From Vibrio sp. S9_S30 (GTDB taxonomy: Bacteria > Pseudomonadota > Gammaproteobacteria > Enterobacterales > Vibrionaceae): a stretch of DNA of 64,000 nucleotides. A program made the translations under genes and the position numbers. A model generated the notes under the pieces. The model searched no databases. It saw only the letters and a list, made by a program, of their open reading frames with translations, and was not told where the DNA came from. Location of the stretch: positions 1 to 64,000 of the forward strand of contig NZ_JAAUWT010000008.1 in NCBI RefSeq assembly GCF_014694455.1. The letters are read 5' to 3'. Positions 45,034 through 56,930 of this stretch are shown here, one piece after another (the stretch's first letter is position 1; the number at the start of each line of letters is the position of its first letter).

Positions 45034-45951
45034 TTACAAAACGGCTCTATTTGCTTTCACGGAGTGGTCGCGAACAATGTCAATAAACTCTTCTGTTGTC
45101 CATGTTGGGGGGGCTCCTCTTCTCCAAACTAAACCGATGTCGATGGAGGGCAAAGGCTCACGGATTGGAATGCTCTCTATTCGCTGCATGTCCAGTGTCC
45201 AAGAGCGATAGGCAAAATCGGGCACGATGGCAATGCCTTGCGTAGCACCAACAAGGTTACGGACGGCTTCAACCGACTCCGTACGAACACAAGGGCGGAC
45301 TTTTAAATCATACCGTTGCCAAATGAGATCAATGGTTTGATCAATTTGGTTAGCGGTTAGACTGATGATGGATTCGTCGACTAAATCCTTTAGGCTAATA
45401 CTGGTCTTATCGAGTAAATGGTGGTTGATCGGCAACCACACTTTTAAAGGGGATGAGATCAAAAGTTGGGTTTCAAAGGCATCGTGCTCGACAAGCTGCT
45501 GCAACATGAGGATGCCCACATCAATTTCTCCGTTTAATAATTGATGTTCAATAAACTTATGCTCATCTTCTTGCAGCTTAACATTGATGTTGGGGTAGCT
45601 TTGTGAAAAGTAGCGCAGTGGATCAGACAGGTAGTAACCCGAGAGCAAACTCGTTATCCCGATAACAAGCTCGCCTGAAGTTGCATCTTCAACGCGTGCC
45701 AAATCGTCATAAGCGTCGGCCACCGTTGCCATAATTCGCCGAGATGAAACGAGAAATTTATGCCCTTCATGGGTCAATAGCATGCCTTTATGTGAACGAG
45801 TAAACAAGGTTACCCCTAGTGAGCTTTCCAACTCTGCAAGAGAATTGGTGATGGCGGACTGGGAGCGGTTTAGCTCTTTGGACGCTTTGTTGACGGATAA
45901 AGTCTCAGCGGTGGTGACAAAATGATGTATTTGTTTCAAGGTAAAATTCAT
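45034..45951 (-). CDS. LysR-family regulator upstream of ydcS
   Basis: A 305-residue LysR-type regulator: residues 1-60 are the winged helix (LKQIHHFVTTAETLSVNKASKELNRSQSAITNSLAELESSLGVTLFTR), and the rest is the effector-binding domain (SGELVIGITSLLSGYYLSDPLRYF, DVGILMLQQL, VEAVRNLVGATQGIAIVP). It lies between the second LysR gene and ydcS, all on the minus strand, so it probably governs the transporter-PatD operon. E. coli uses a GntR/MocR-type regulator (YdcR) for the same genes, so the control here differs. Effector unknown; GABA or an aminoaldehyde is a guess. Confidence 0.9.
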   Translation of the reverse strand: MNFTLKQIHHFVTTAETLSVNKASKELNRSQSAITNSLAELESSLGVTLFTRSHKGMLLTHEGHKFLVSSRRIMATVADAYDDLARVEDATSGELVIGITSLLSGYYLSDPLRYFSQSYPNINVKLQEDEHKFIEHQLLNGEIDVGILMLQQLVEHDAFETQLLISSPLKVWLPINHHLLDKTSISLKDLVDESIISLTANQIDQTIDLIWQRYDLKVRPCVRTESVEAVRNLVGATQGIAIVPDFAYRSWTLDMQRIESIPIREPLPSIDIGLVWRRGAPPTWTTEEFIDIVRDHSVKANRAVL

Positions 45952-46007
45952 AAGTCCCCTTTTTGAATTAACTTTGACAAACGAAGCGTCGTCGAACAGC
46001 GCCCACC

Positions 46008-46940
46008 TTATTGTTTCGCCAACGCAAACACGGAAGTAAACGCATCTTGTAGAAGCTCTACTTTTCTGGCTTCTCTCGGTCTTTTTTTATTGACCAAAGA
46101 GAGATCAAATTGGTACGTCAGTTCACTCGGCTTAATGATCCTTAGCGTTCCCGAATTTAGGTCTTGTTGAATATAGCTCTGCGGCATAAAGCCCAGATAT
46201 TGCCCCGACAAGATCATTGTTTTTCGCATATCAAACTGATACGACCGTGCACACAGGTTTAGCTTTTTGAGCTGTTCTTTCCCTTCATGGTGAATATCAA
46301 TGCCGGGATGAATCGTGAGCGCGGCTGATAATTCTTCCTGAGTGATTTGAGAATCCACTTTATGAAAGAAAGGGTGTGTGTTGCTACAGCACAAATAGAT
46401 AGGTTCACTGGAAAGCCGAGTGTAGCTCAGCCCTTCGATATGTTGGTAACCGGGAAATATCCCCAAATGAACCTTGTCTTTTAACAATAGCCTTTCAATA
46501 TTGGAAATCGAGTCTCCGTCCAATACGATGTGCAAATTGGGTGCTTTCTCATGCACCTTTTCTATCGTCTTGGCTAACTTTATCTGCTTCACGTCATCGA
46601 GCTGATCGGCGCATAAAATAACAAGCTCGCCACTGAGCTCTTTACTCAGTGTGCCTACCATGAGTGAAAAATCATTGAGCGATTCGAACAGTTCGATCAC
46701 CGCTCGATAAACGGCTTGCCCTTCTTCTGTCAAGGAAAAACCAGATCGCCCTCTAAGACAAAGCTTAAGGTTCATCCGGGTTTCAAGGCTGGACATATGC
46801 ACACTTATGGTCGAGCGGGTGATGCCCAATGCATTTTCAGCGGCGGAAAACCCGCCATGCTCCACAACGGATACAAATATCCTCAGCAACCGCAAATCAT
46901 ACTCTGTAATGGGTTTTGGAATGATCGACTCTGCGCGCAT
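46008..46940 (-). CDS. LysR-family regulator divergent from gabD
   Basis: A 310-residue LysR-type regulator. The DNA-binding domain is YDLRLLRIFVSVVEHGGFSAAENALGITRSTISVHMSSLETRMNLKLC, and the sensor domain includes HLGIFPGYQHIEGLSYTRL and MILSGQYLGFMPQSYIQQDL. It is transcribed away from gabD-gabT across a 110-bp region with two dyads, the classic arrangement for a LysR regulator and its target. It is only distantly similar to the adjacent LysR protein, so the two are not a recent duplication. Confidence 0.9.
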   Translation of the reverse strand: MRAESIIPKPITEYDLRLLRIFVSVVEHGGFSAAENALGITRSTISVHMSSLETRMNLKLCLRGRSGFSLTEEGQAVYRAVIELFESLNDFSLMVGTLSKELSGELVILCADQLDDVKQIKLAKTIEKVHEKAPNLHIVLDGDSISNIERLLLKDKVHLGIFPGYQHIEGLSYTRLSSEPIYLCCSNTHPFFHKVDSQITQEELSAALTIHPGIDIHHEGKEQLKKLNLCARSYQFDMRKTMILSGQYLGFMPQSYIQQDLNSGTLRIIKPSELTYQFDLSLVNKKRPREARKVELLQDAFTSVFALAKQ

Positions 46941-46985
46941 TTAGAAGCCCTTTTAGTTTAGTTTTTATCAAACATTGGGTTGATA

Positions 46986-47037
46986 GGTTAATATTTAACC
47001 GAGAACAAGACCAGTATTCAATAAACAATATTGAGTA
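46986..47037. promoter_or_regulatory. Two dyads in the LysR-gabD divergent promoter
   Basis: The first dyad, ggttaa-tat-ttaacc, lies at 46986-47000. The second, tattcaata-aacaa-tattgagta, lies at 47015-47037 with eight of nine arm positions paired, ending about 14 bases before the gabD start. The spacing and LysR context suggest activator or operator sites. Confidence 0.55.
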
Positions 47038-47050
47038 TCGGAGACAATGT

Positions 47051-48523
47051 ATGAAAGGCAAACAAGGAACGGTTTTTAATGATGAGCAACTGCTTAAGCG
47101 TTTTTCCTATATTAACGGAAGCTGGCATAGCAGTGCGTCACAGCTATTGGTTACGAATCCATTCAATGGTGAGGTGATTGCTCAGGTCAGCGATGCGGGC
47201 GTGGCCGAAGCGGAGTTGGCGATCGAGGCAGCAAAGGGGGCATTTACGCTTTGGTCCTCGAAAACGGCCAACGAACGCGCCGTGCTGCTCAGGAATTGGT
47301 TTACTTTGATGATGCAACACCAAGACGATTTGGCTCGCATCCTTACTCTAGAGCAAGGTAAACCTCTGGCAGAGGCAAAAAGCGAGATAGCTTATGGTGC
47401 CGCCTATATCGAGTGGTTTTCTGAAGAGGGAAAACGCATTTATGGCGACACTATCCCATCCCCATCGAGCGATAAGCGAATTATTGTTATCAAGCAAGCT
47501 GTTGGGGTTGTAGCCGCCATTACCCCTTGGAACTTTCCTAATGCCATGATTGCCAGAAAAGCCGCGGCGGCGCTGGCGGCGGGGTGTACTTTTGTTGTGC
47601 GACCCGCCACCCAAACCCCGCTCTCGGCCTTAGCGATGGCTGAGCTGGCTGAACGAGCCGGCATCCCAGCTGGCGTATTTAATGTGGTGGTGGGCAGCGA
47701 TGCCCGTGCGATTGGAAAAGTGCTGACACAACACCCTGATGTTGCGAAATTCACCTTTACTGGCTCAACCAATGTGGGTCGAAGCCTTATCGCTCAATGC
47801 TCCACAACCGTTAAGAAAGTGTCTATGGAGCTTGGGGGAAATGCACCGTTCATTGTATTCGACGATGCCGACATTAACGCAGCGGTTCAAGGCGCAATCG
47901 CCTCTAAATATCGTAATGCGGGTCAAACGTGCGTTTGTACCAATCGCCTTTTGGTGCAAAAGAGCGTGGTCGCGGAATTTACACAAAAGTTTACCGCCGC
48001 AGTTGCAAAACTGAACATGGGCAATGGATTAGACGAAAGCACTCAAATAGGCCCTATGATCAGCTGCGACGCGGTTGATGAAGTTGAGGCATTGGTCACG
48101 GAGTCTATTTTCGCAGGCGCTGTGCTAGCCTTAGGGGGCAAGCGTGGCAAATTAGGCAACGCTTTCTTCCAGCCGACCATTCTCACCAATGTCACCAACG
48201 ACATGCCTATCGCTAAAAACGAAATCTTTGGCCCCGTCTCGCCCATCATTTCTTTTAATACAGAGGAAGAAGCCATAGCGTTGGCAAATGACACCGAATA
48301 CGGCTTGGCCGCGTATTTCTACTCCAGAGACATCGGTAGGATCTGGCGGCTATCGGAAGCATTGGACTTCGGCATGATAGGCATTAACGAAGGCATTATC
48401 TCCAATGCTGCCACCCCATTTGGCGGTGTAAAACAGTCGGGTAACGGTCGCGAAGGATCCAAATATGGTCTGGATGATTATCTGGAAACCAAATACTTGT
48501 GCATGGGTGGGCTCGATCGCTAA
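47051..48523 (+). CDS. gabD: Succinate-semialdehyde dehydrogenase
   Basis: A 490-residue aldehyde dehydrogenase of the GabD class that oxidises succinate semialdehyde to succinate with NAD(P). Marks: ILTLEQGKPLAEAKSEIAYGA, IPSPSSDKRIIVIKQAVGVVAAITPWNFPNAMIARK, KFTFTGSTNVGR, MELGGNAPFIVFDDADI, the catalytic cysteine in RNAGQTCVCTNR, KNEIFGPVSPII and the C-terminal GVKQSGNGREGSKYGLDDYLETKY. It is followed by gabT 48 bases downstream. The position opposite a LysR gene and next to patD supports the last step of putrescine-GABA degradation. One oddity is RPATQTPLSALA, where relatives usually have KPA at the cofactor-binding lysine. Confidence 0.93.
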   Translation: MKGKQGTVFNDEQLLKRFSYINGSWHSSASQLLVTNPFNGEVIAQVSDAGVAEAELAIEAAKGAFTLWSSKTANERAVLLRNWFTLMMQHQDDLARILTLEQGKPLAEAKSEIAYGAAYIEWFSEEGKRIYGDTIPSPSSDKRIIVIKQAVGVVAAITPWNFPNAMIARKAAAALAAGCTFVVRPATQTPLSALAMAELAERAGIPAGVFNVVVGSDARAIGKVLTQHPDVAKFTFTGSTNVGRSLIAQCSTTVKKVSMELGGNAPFIVFDDADINAAVQGAIASKYRNAGQTCVCTNRLLVQKSVVAEFTQKFTAAVAKLNMGNGLDESTQIGPMISCDAVDEVEALVTESIFAGAVLALGGKRGKLGNAFFQPTILTNVTNDMPIAKNEIFGPVSPIISFNTEEEAIALANDTEYGLAAYFYSRDIGRIWRLSEALDFGMIGINEGIISNAATPFGGVKQSGNGREGSKYGLDDYLETKYLCMGGLDR

Positions 48524-48571
48524 CCGCCAAAATGGGCAGAAACAATAAGATTGACAGTTTCGAGGAAGAGT

Positions 48572-49852
48572 ATGAAAAATTCAAATTTGCAAACAAGAAA
48601 AGACAATGTGTTCGCTCGGGGGATGGGCAACGTATACCCTATCTTTGTTGAAAGGGCTCAGAATGCCGAAATTTGGGATGCAGAGGGGCATCGTTATATC
48701 GATTTTGCTTCCGGCATCGCCGTTTGTAACACGGGTCATAGCCACCCCAAAGTGGTCGCCGCCGTTAAAGCTCAGATGGATAAGTTCAGTCACACTTGTT
48801 TGATGGTTAACCCGTATGAAGTGGCGATTGAGTTAGCCGAGAAGCTCACTGCAATCGCCCCTGGCCAATCTGAGAAGAAAGCCATCTTCCTTAACAGTGG
48901 GGCTGAAGCTGTTGAAAACTGCATCAAAATTGCCAGAGCCTATACTGGCCGTCGAGGGGTAATCGCTTTCCACGGCGGGTTTCACGGACGAACCAACTTA
49001 ACCATGGCACTGACTGGCAAAATCACACCTTATAAGCACCTCTTTGGGCCATTTTCCGACAACGTTTACCATACTCCTTACCCAATTGAACAACACAATA
49101 TTTCTGTCCACGATGCCTTAAAGGCACTCGACAATGTGTTTAAAGTGGACATCGCCCCTACCGATGTTGCAGCCATTATCATCGAACCCATACAGGGTGA
49201 AGGGGGATTTTATCCAGCCCCCAAAGCGTTTTTAGCGCGATTACGGGCGATCTGCGATGAACATGGCATTGTGTTCATTGCCGATGAAATTCAATCTGGG
49301 TTTGGTCGCTCTGGCAAAATGTTTGCTATGGAACACTCCGGCATTGAACCGGATCTAATCAGTATGGCGAAAGGGATTGCTGGCGGTCTGCCACTCTCTG
49401 CCGTTGTTGGAAAAAGCCAAATCATGGATGCTCCCCTACCTGGAGGCATAGGAGGCACTTATGGCGGCTCTCCCGTGGCGTGTGCAGCTGCGCTTTCCGT
49501 GTTGCAAATTATTGAAGAGGAAGACCTAATCCAGCGATCCAATGAACTTGGCGCTATCTTCAAACAAAGGTTAACGGAATTAAAAGAACACTACCCTAAA
49601 CAAATCCTTGATGTTCGAAACCAAGGCTCAATGATTGCAATAGAGTTTGTTTCAAATGGGAAGGCAACGGAGCCAAACACCGAATTAACAAAAGCAATAA
49701 TCGCTAACGCCCCTTCTTATGGGCTGGTTATGCTCGCTTGTGGCTTTTATGGCAATGTGATTCGCTTCTTACCGGCATTAACCATGAGTAATGCAATAGC
49801 AGAAGAAGGGCTTGCGAAATTCCGTTTACTTTTTAAAACATTGGTTAAATAG
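48572..49852 (+). CDS. gabT: 4-aminobutyrate aminotransferase
   Basis: A 426-residue PLP-dependent class III aminotransferase that moves the amino group of GABA to 2-oxoglutarate, giving succinate semialdehyde. Marks: YIDFASGIAVCNTGHSHP, LNSGAEAVENCIKIARAYTGRRGVIAFHGGFHGRT, IIEPIQGEGGFYPAP, FIADEIQSGFGRSGKMFAME, the PLP lysine in SMAKGIAGGLPLSAVVGK and GGTYGGSPVACAAALSVL. The ATG at 48572 has GAGGAAG upstream; a longer frame would need TTG. It may also accept putrescine or related diamines, which would close the gap left by the missing putrescine aminotransferase, but that is a guess. Confidence 0.94.
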   Translation: MKNSNLQTRKDNVFARGMGNVYPIFVERAQNAEIWDAEGHRYIDFASGIAVCNTGHSHPKVVAAVKAQMDKFSHTCLMVNPYEVAIELAEKLTAIAPGQSEKKAIFLNSGAEAVENCIKIARAYTGRRGVIAFHGGFHGRTNLTMALTGKITPYKHLFGPFSDNVYHTPYPIEQHNISVHDALKALDNVFKVDIAPTDVAAIIIEPIQGEGGFYPAPKAFLARLRAICDEHGIVFIADEIQSGFGRSGKMFAMEHSGIEPDLISMAKGIAGGLPLSAVVGKSQIMDAPLPGGIGGTYGGSPVACAAALSVLQIIEEEDLIQRSNELGAIFKQRLTELKEHYPKQILDVRNQGSMIAIEFVSNGKATEPNTELTKAIIANAPSYGLVMLACGFYGNVIRFLPALTMSNAIAEEGLAKFRLLFKTLVK

Positions 49853-49903
49853 CAGACCGACTTCAACAAGGAAAAATACGTCACTAAGCGTTTATCACCC
49901 TTT

Positions 49904-49967
49904 GCATTTGACACGCGGTGCATTTGACAGACGGTGCATTTAACCGATGGTACATTGACCACTCTGT
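49904..49967. repeat. 16-bp tandem repeat after gabT
   Basis: Four increasingly diverged copies of gcatttgacacgcggt start 52 bases after the gabT stop. Confidence 0.8.
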
Positions 49968-49989
49968 GTGTTGGCTGTCTTATGTCTTC

Positions 49990-50130
49990 GCTATCGATCG
50001 ATTAATGGAAACACTGAGAAAACGGGGCATGAGGCGCGAGGGGCACTTTGGACAGTGTGTTCACCGAGAAGACGGCGAGTGGTGGGATGAATACCTGTAC
50101 GCGATTTTAAAAACGGAACACGTTTCTTAG
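49990..50130 (+). pseudogene. Remnant B of a GNAT acetyltransferase C-terminus
   Basis: The last 46 codons read IDRLMETLRKRGMRREGHFGQ then CVHREDGEWWDEYLYAILKTEHVS, the usual end of RimJ/RimL-type N-acetyltransferases (LGxRREGHF and a final D-x-Y-x-ILxxE). The first two thirds of such a gene (about 170 residues) is absent. A hairpin (gttgccc / gggcaac) follows at 50169-50193. The same fragment, more decayed, lies at 39097-39171. From 50194 to 50532 I see no gene; the ebgA promoter must be there. Confidence 0.8.
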
Positions 50131-50454
50131 ACAAGTCTGAGGTTGCGTTTGAAAGCCACAATAAACGCGTTGCCCTTAACGCCTTGGGGCAACATGGACG
50201 TTGTTCACACAAGCAATGATCACTTCGTCATGTCTAACGAATCTTCATCCCATCCCCCCCACAGAAGGCACACAGCATTGGATGGCATCGTGAAAACACA
50301 TGTCATTCCAACCTCCCGAGGGTAATTTCACCATTGGCTTTACCCTTGCGCACTCTTACAGATAGTTTAATCAATTAAATGTGACACTACATAAGAAGTC
50401 AAAACTCAGACCTGTAATTTATTCAATTTTTTACTTACTATCGGCCATCAGTGA

Positions 50455-54210
<3,756 letters not shown>

Positions 54211-54236
54211 TCTAGCCAAACAAATGGAATCCATTA

Positions 54237-54281
54237 GAAAGCTTAAAGGTGGAAAGCTTAAAGGTAGAAAGTTTAAAGGTT
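54237..54281. repeat. 15-bp tandem repeat after ebgC
   Basis: Three copies of gaaagcttaaaggtg with one or two changes lie between the converging ebgC and lysO genes. Confidence 0.85.
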
Positions 54282-54354
54282 CGGCTAGACACTGAATAAG
54301 AAAGCGATTTGGCTAAAGCGTAATATGTTCGTAAGCGATATGACCAATAAAGAA

Positions 54355-55251
54355 CTACCAATACAGAAAAAAGGGGATCAATATTGGTACCAATAAGCTC
54401 AGCACGAATCCACTGACTATGGATATGGGCACCGTTTTAATGCCGCCGTAACTTTGTATAACCGGCAACGTAAAATCCATCGCCGTTGCCCCTGCATACC
54501 CAATCGATGTGGCCGGATATCGATGAATAGCAAAACCAATCAATAAAATCGAGGCTATTTCCCGCCCCAACTCAACCACTAATGCTGCACTGCCAAATAC
54601 AGGGCCAAGACCTTCACCAATTAAAATCCCTGACAACGAATACCAACCAAACCCTGACCCCATTGCCATGCCATGAAGAATAGGCAGCCCCAGTATGACT
54701 GCGCCCAATAAACCGCCTAACCAACTGATCAGAACCGTAAATAATGCAATTGTTAAGCCCTGTCGATTAAGAATGATCTGTTTTAACGTCAGGCCACTAT
54801 TTCTGAGCTCAATACCAATGAGCAGCAACAGAACAACCAAGATACTTTCACTTAAAAAGTTCAGCCATTCTCGTGACCATTCACCCGCAATGCCCACAAC
54901 GCCGCCGAGAATCACCACACCCAGCACCAAGCCAGAATCTTTCATTAATACCGCCAATGGTATTTCCTTGCCTGAACGCTTTGTTTCTATGCGATGCCAT
55001 CTTTCTAAACGAGGAAAAAGAATGAGGAAACATCCGCCGATACAGAGCATGAACACACTAGAGATTGTGGCGACCTGAGCAATATTAGAGCCAAAATTAT
55101 CCAAATTTGTGACACTTACTCCCATGACAAACAAAATAAGTTTCACCAACCAACGGCTCAGCATACCAACATGATGGATTCTGTTTTTATCTGATACTTT
55201 AATTAAATAGCCAATAAACAAAGGCAGGATGACAATTAAAATCCCGTTCAC
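54355..55251 (-). CDS. lysO: LysO-type lysine exporter
   Basis: A 298-residue inner-membrane protein of the LysO (YbjE, DUF340) family; E. coli LysO exports L-lysine and its toxic analogue thialysine. About eight helices are evident, with the family stretches LLIGIELRNSGLTLKQIILNRQGL, MAMGSGFGWYSLSGILIGEGLGPVFGS, GREIASILLIGFA and GATAMDFTLPVIQSYGG. Monocistronic and convergent with ebgC. I see no lysine riboswitch in its AT-rich leader. Substrate by family only. Confidence 0.9.
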   Translation of the reverse strand: MNGILIVILPLFIGYLIKVSDKNRIHHVGMLSRWLVKLILFVMGVSVTNLDNFGSNIAQVATISSVFMLCIGGCFLILFPRLERWHRIETKRSGKEIPLAVLMKDSGLVLGVVILGGVVGIAGEWSREWLNFLSESILVVLLLLIGIELRNSGLTLKQIILNRQGLTIALFTVLISWLGGLLGAVILGLPILHGMAMGSGFGWYSLSGILIGEGLGPVFGSAALVVELGREIASILLIGFAIHRYPATSIGYAGATAMDFTLPVIQSYGGIKTVPISIVSGFVLSLLVPILIPFFLYW

Positions 55252-55604
55252 TTTTCCTTCCTAAATACGAAAAATGATAAAAATAATAGTTACATTACGC
55301 CAGAGAAAAAGGATAATTTGAAGGGTGGATTTACAAATGTTTAAACTCTCATTTTTACCAAATAAATACCATTCTTCCTGTGTTCCACAGGATAAAGCCT
55401 TGTCGCTTTCCATAAAAAACAACGCGCATATAAATCACCACCTAATGATTGCGTAATCGAACCCATTGAATGACCGACGGTAACGGTAATTAATATTTAT
55501 ATTAAATAAATACAGTGTGTTAGATGAAATTAAACGTTCAACATCACTAAGCTCTGAGCTTCAAACATCTTCGATGTATTTTCCATCGATTCAAACGGCA
55601 ATAG
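55252..55604. other. AT-rich divergent region between lysO and the sugar ABC operon
   Basis: About 460 bp in all to 55714, including the inverted repeat at 55605. It must contain both promoters. No gene is evident. Confidence 0.5.
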
Positions 55605-55633
55605 TTTAAGTATTATTTTAACTAATACTTAAA
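55605..55633. promoter_or_regulatory. Perfect inverted repeat before the CUT1 operon
   Basis: The 10-bp arms tttaagtatt / aatacttaaa pair perfectly around nine bases, 82 bases before the ATPase start. It may be an operator for the downstream sugar operon. No U-run follows. Confidence 0.5.
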
Positions 55634-55714
55634 ACATCAAAAATAATTTTACCTTTTGTTAACCATTATAAATACTCACTTTCCGATAAAGAGGTAACCC
55701 ATAAGGAAAGGAAT

Positions 55715-56905
55715 GTGGCAGATCTTGTAATCAGTAGGTTGAAAAAATCGTTCGGTGACGTCGATGTCCTAAAAGATATAAACCTAACGGTTAAAGATAA
55801 AGAATTCGTCTGCTTTCTTGGTCCTTCTGGGTGTGGAAAATCAACATTGCTGCGCAGTATCGCTGGCCTCGAAGAGATCACCGAGGGTGAGCTGTTTATA
55901 AACGGCAATGAAATGAGCCTCGTTCCTGCGGCTAAGCGAGACCTCGCTATGGTGTTTCAGTCTTATGCACTTTACCCTCACATGTCGGTGTATAAAAACA
56001 TGTCGTTTGGGTTGAAACTGCAAGGAAAAAGCAAACAACAAATAGACGAGTTGGTTCACAATGCCGCTGATATTCTGCAACTGACGCCGCTGCTAAAGCG
56101 AAAGCCAAAAGCGCTATCAGGGGGGCAAAGGCAAAGAGTGGCCATTGGTCGAGCGATTGTTCGAAACCCGAAAATATTCTTACTCGACGAACCCCTCTCT
56201 AATTTAGATGCCGCCCTTCGTGTCAGCATGCGAACCGAGCTGGCAAAATTGCACCACGATCTTGAAGCCACCATGATTTATGTCACTCACGATCAGATTG
56301 AGGCGATGACATTAGCAGACCGAGTGGTGGTTCTTCACGACGGTTATGTGGCGCAGTTTGCTACGCCTCTAGAGCTGTATCACCGCCCTGCCAATCTTTT
56401 TGTCGCGGGGTTTATTGGCTCACCTAAGATGAATTTTTTACCCGCCGAGTTGGTTGCTATACAAGGCAACAGCGTCACGATATCGTCACCCATGTTTAAC
56501 CGCGACGTCACCATAGAATTAGAATCGGCTAACGAATTAGAGCTGACTGGCGATTTAAACGCGACTTCTGAGTTAAATGCCCTCGTGTCATACCCTATTG
56601 GCAGCCAATTCACATTAGGCATTCGACCACATGAGTTCACTATTGACCGCAATACAACATACTCAATTTGTTCAATGGTGACGGTAGTCGAACGCCTAGG
56701 GGCTGAAAGCATCATTTACAGTGAATCCGTATTAAACGACAAAACAATAACGTTAATTTGCTCGAGCAACGGTACGCAACCGATCAAATTCGGTACCTCA
56801 ATTGAGCTTGGCTTTGAATCTAGTAGCTGCTTGCTGTTCGACGAAAGTGGGAAAGCGCTACCACGCAAACTAACCGAGGACACAAGCCAGCTGATGGCTT
56901 TGTAA
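55715..56905 (+). CDS. CUT1 sugar ABC transporter ATPase (MalK/UgpC type)
   Basis: A 396-residue ATPase that drives uptake of a di- or oligosaccharide. Walker A GPSGCGKST, Q-loop VFQSYALYPHMSV, signature LSGGQRQRVAIGRAI, Walker B IFLLDEPLSNLDAALR, YVTHDQIEAMTLADR; the C-terminal third is the TOBE/MalK regulatory region (GIRPHEF; RLGAESIIYSES). The start is GTG at 55715 with AGGA upstream. The first gene of the operon is the ATPase, and the binding protein follows 25 bases later. Confidence 0.92.
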   Translation: MADLVISRLKKSFGDVDVLKDINLTVKDKEFVCFLGPSGCGKSTLLRSIAGLEEITEGELFINGNEMSLVPAAKRDLAMVFQSYALYPHMSVYKNMSFGLKLQGKSKQQIDELVHNAADILQLTPLLKRKPKALSGGQRQRVAIGRAIVRNPKIFLLDEPLSNLDAALRVSMRTELAKLHHDLEATMIYVTHDQIEAMTLADRVVVLHDGYVAQFATPLELYHRPANLFVAGFIGSPKMNFLPAELVAIQGNSVTISSPMFNRDVTIELESANELELTGDLNATSELNALVSYPIGSQFTLGIRPHEFTIDRNTTYSICSMVTVVERLGAESIIYSESVLNDKTITLICSSNGTQPIKFGTSIELGFESSSCLLFDESGKALPRKLTEDTSQLMAL

Positions 56906-56930
56906 GCCTTAATATCACGGAGAATTCAGG

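Noticed and set aside
50100..50195. Integron attC site after GNAT remnant B
   Set aside because: A hairpin is present, but I cannot find the paired core sites (GTTRRRY / RYYYAAC) with proper spacing.
55252..55714. Lysine riboswitch upstream of lysO
   Set aside because: The leader is AT-rich and shows no conserved multi-helix layout or terminator; only a simple inverted repeat is clear.
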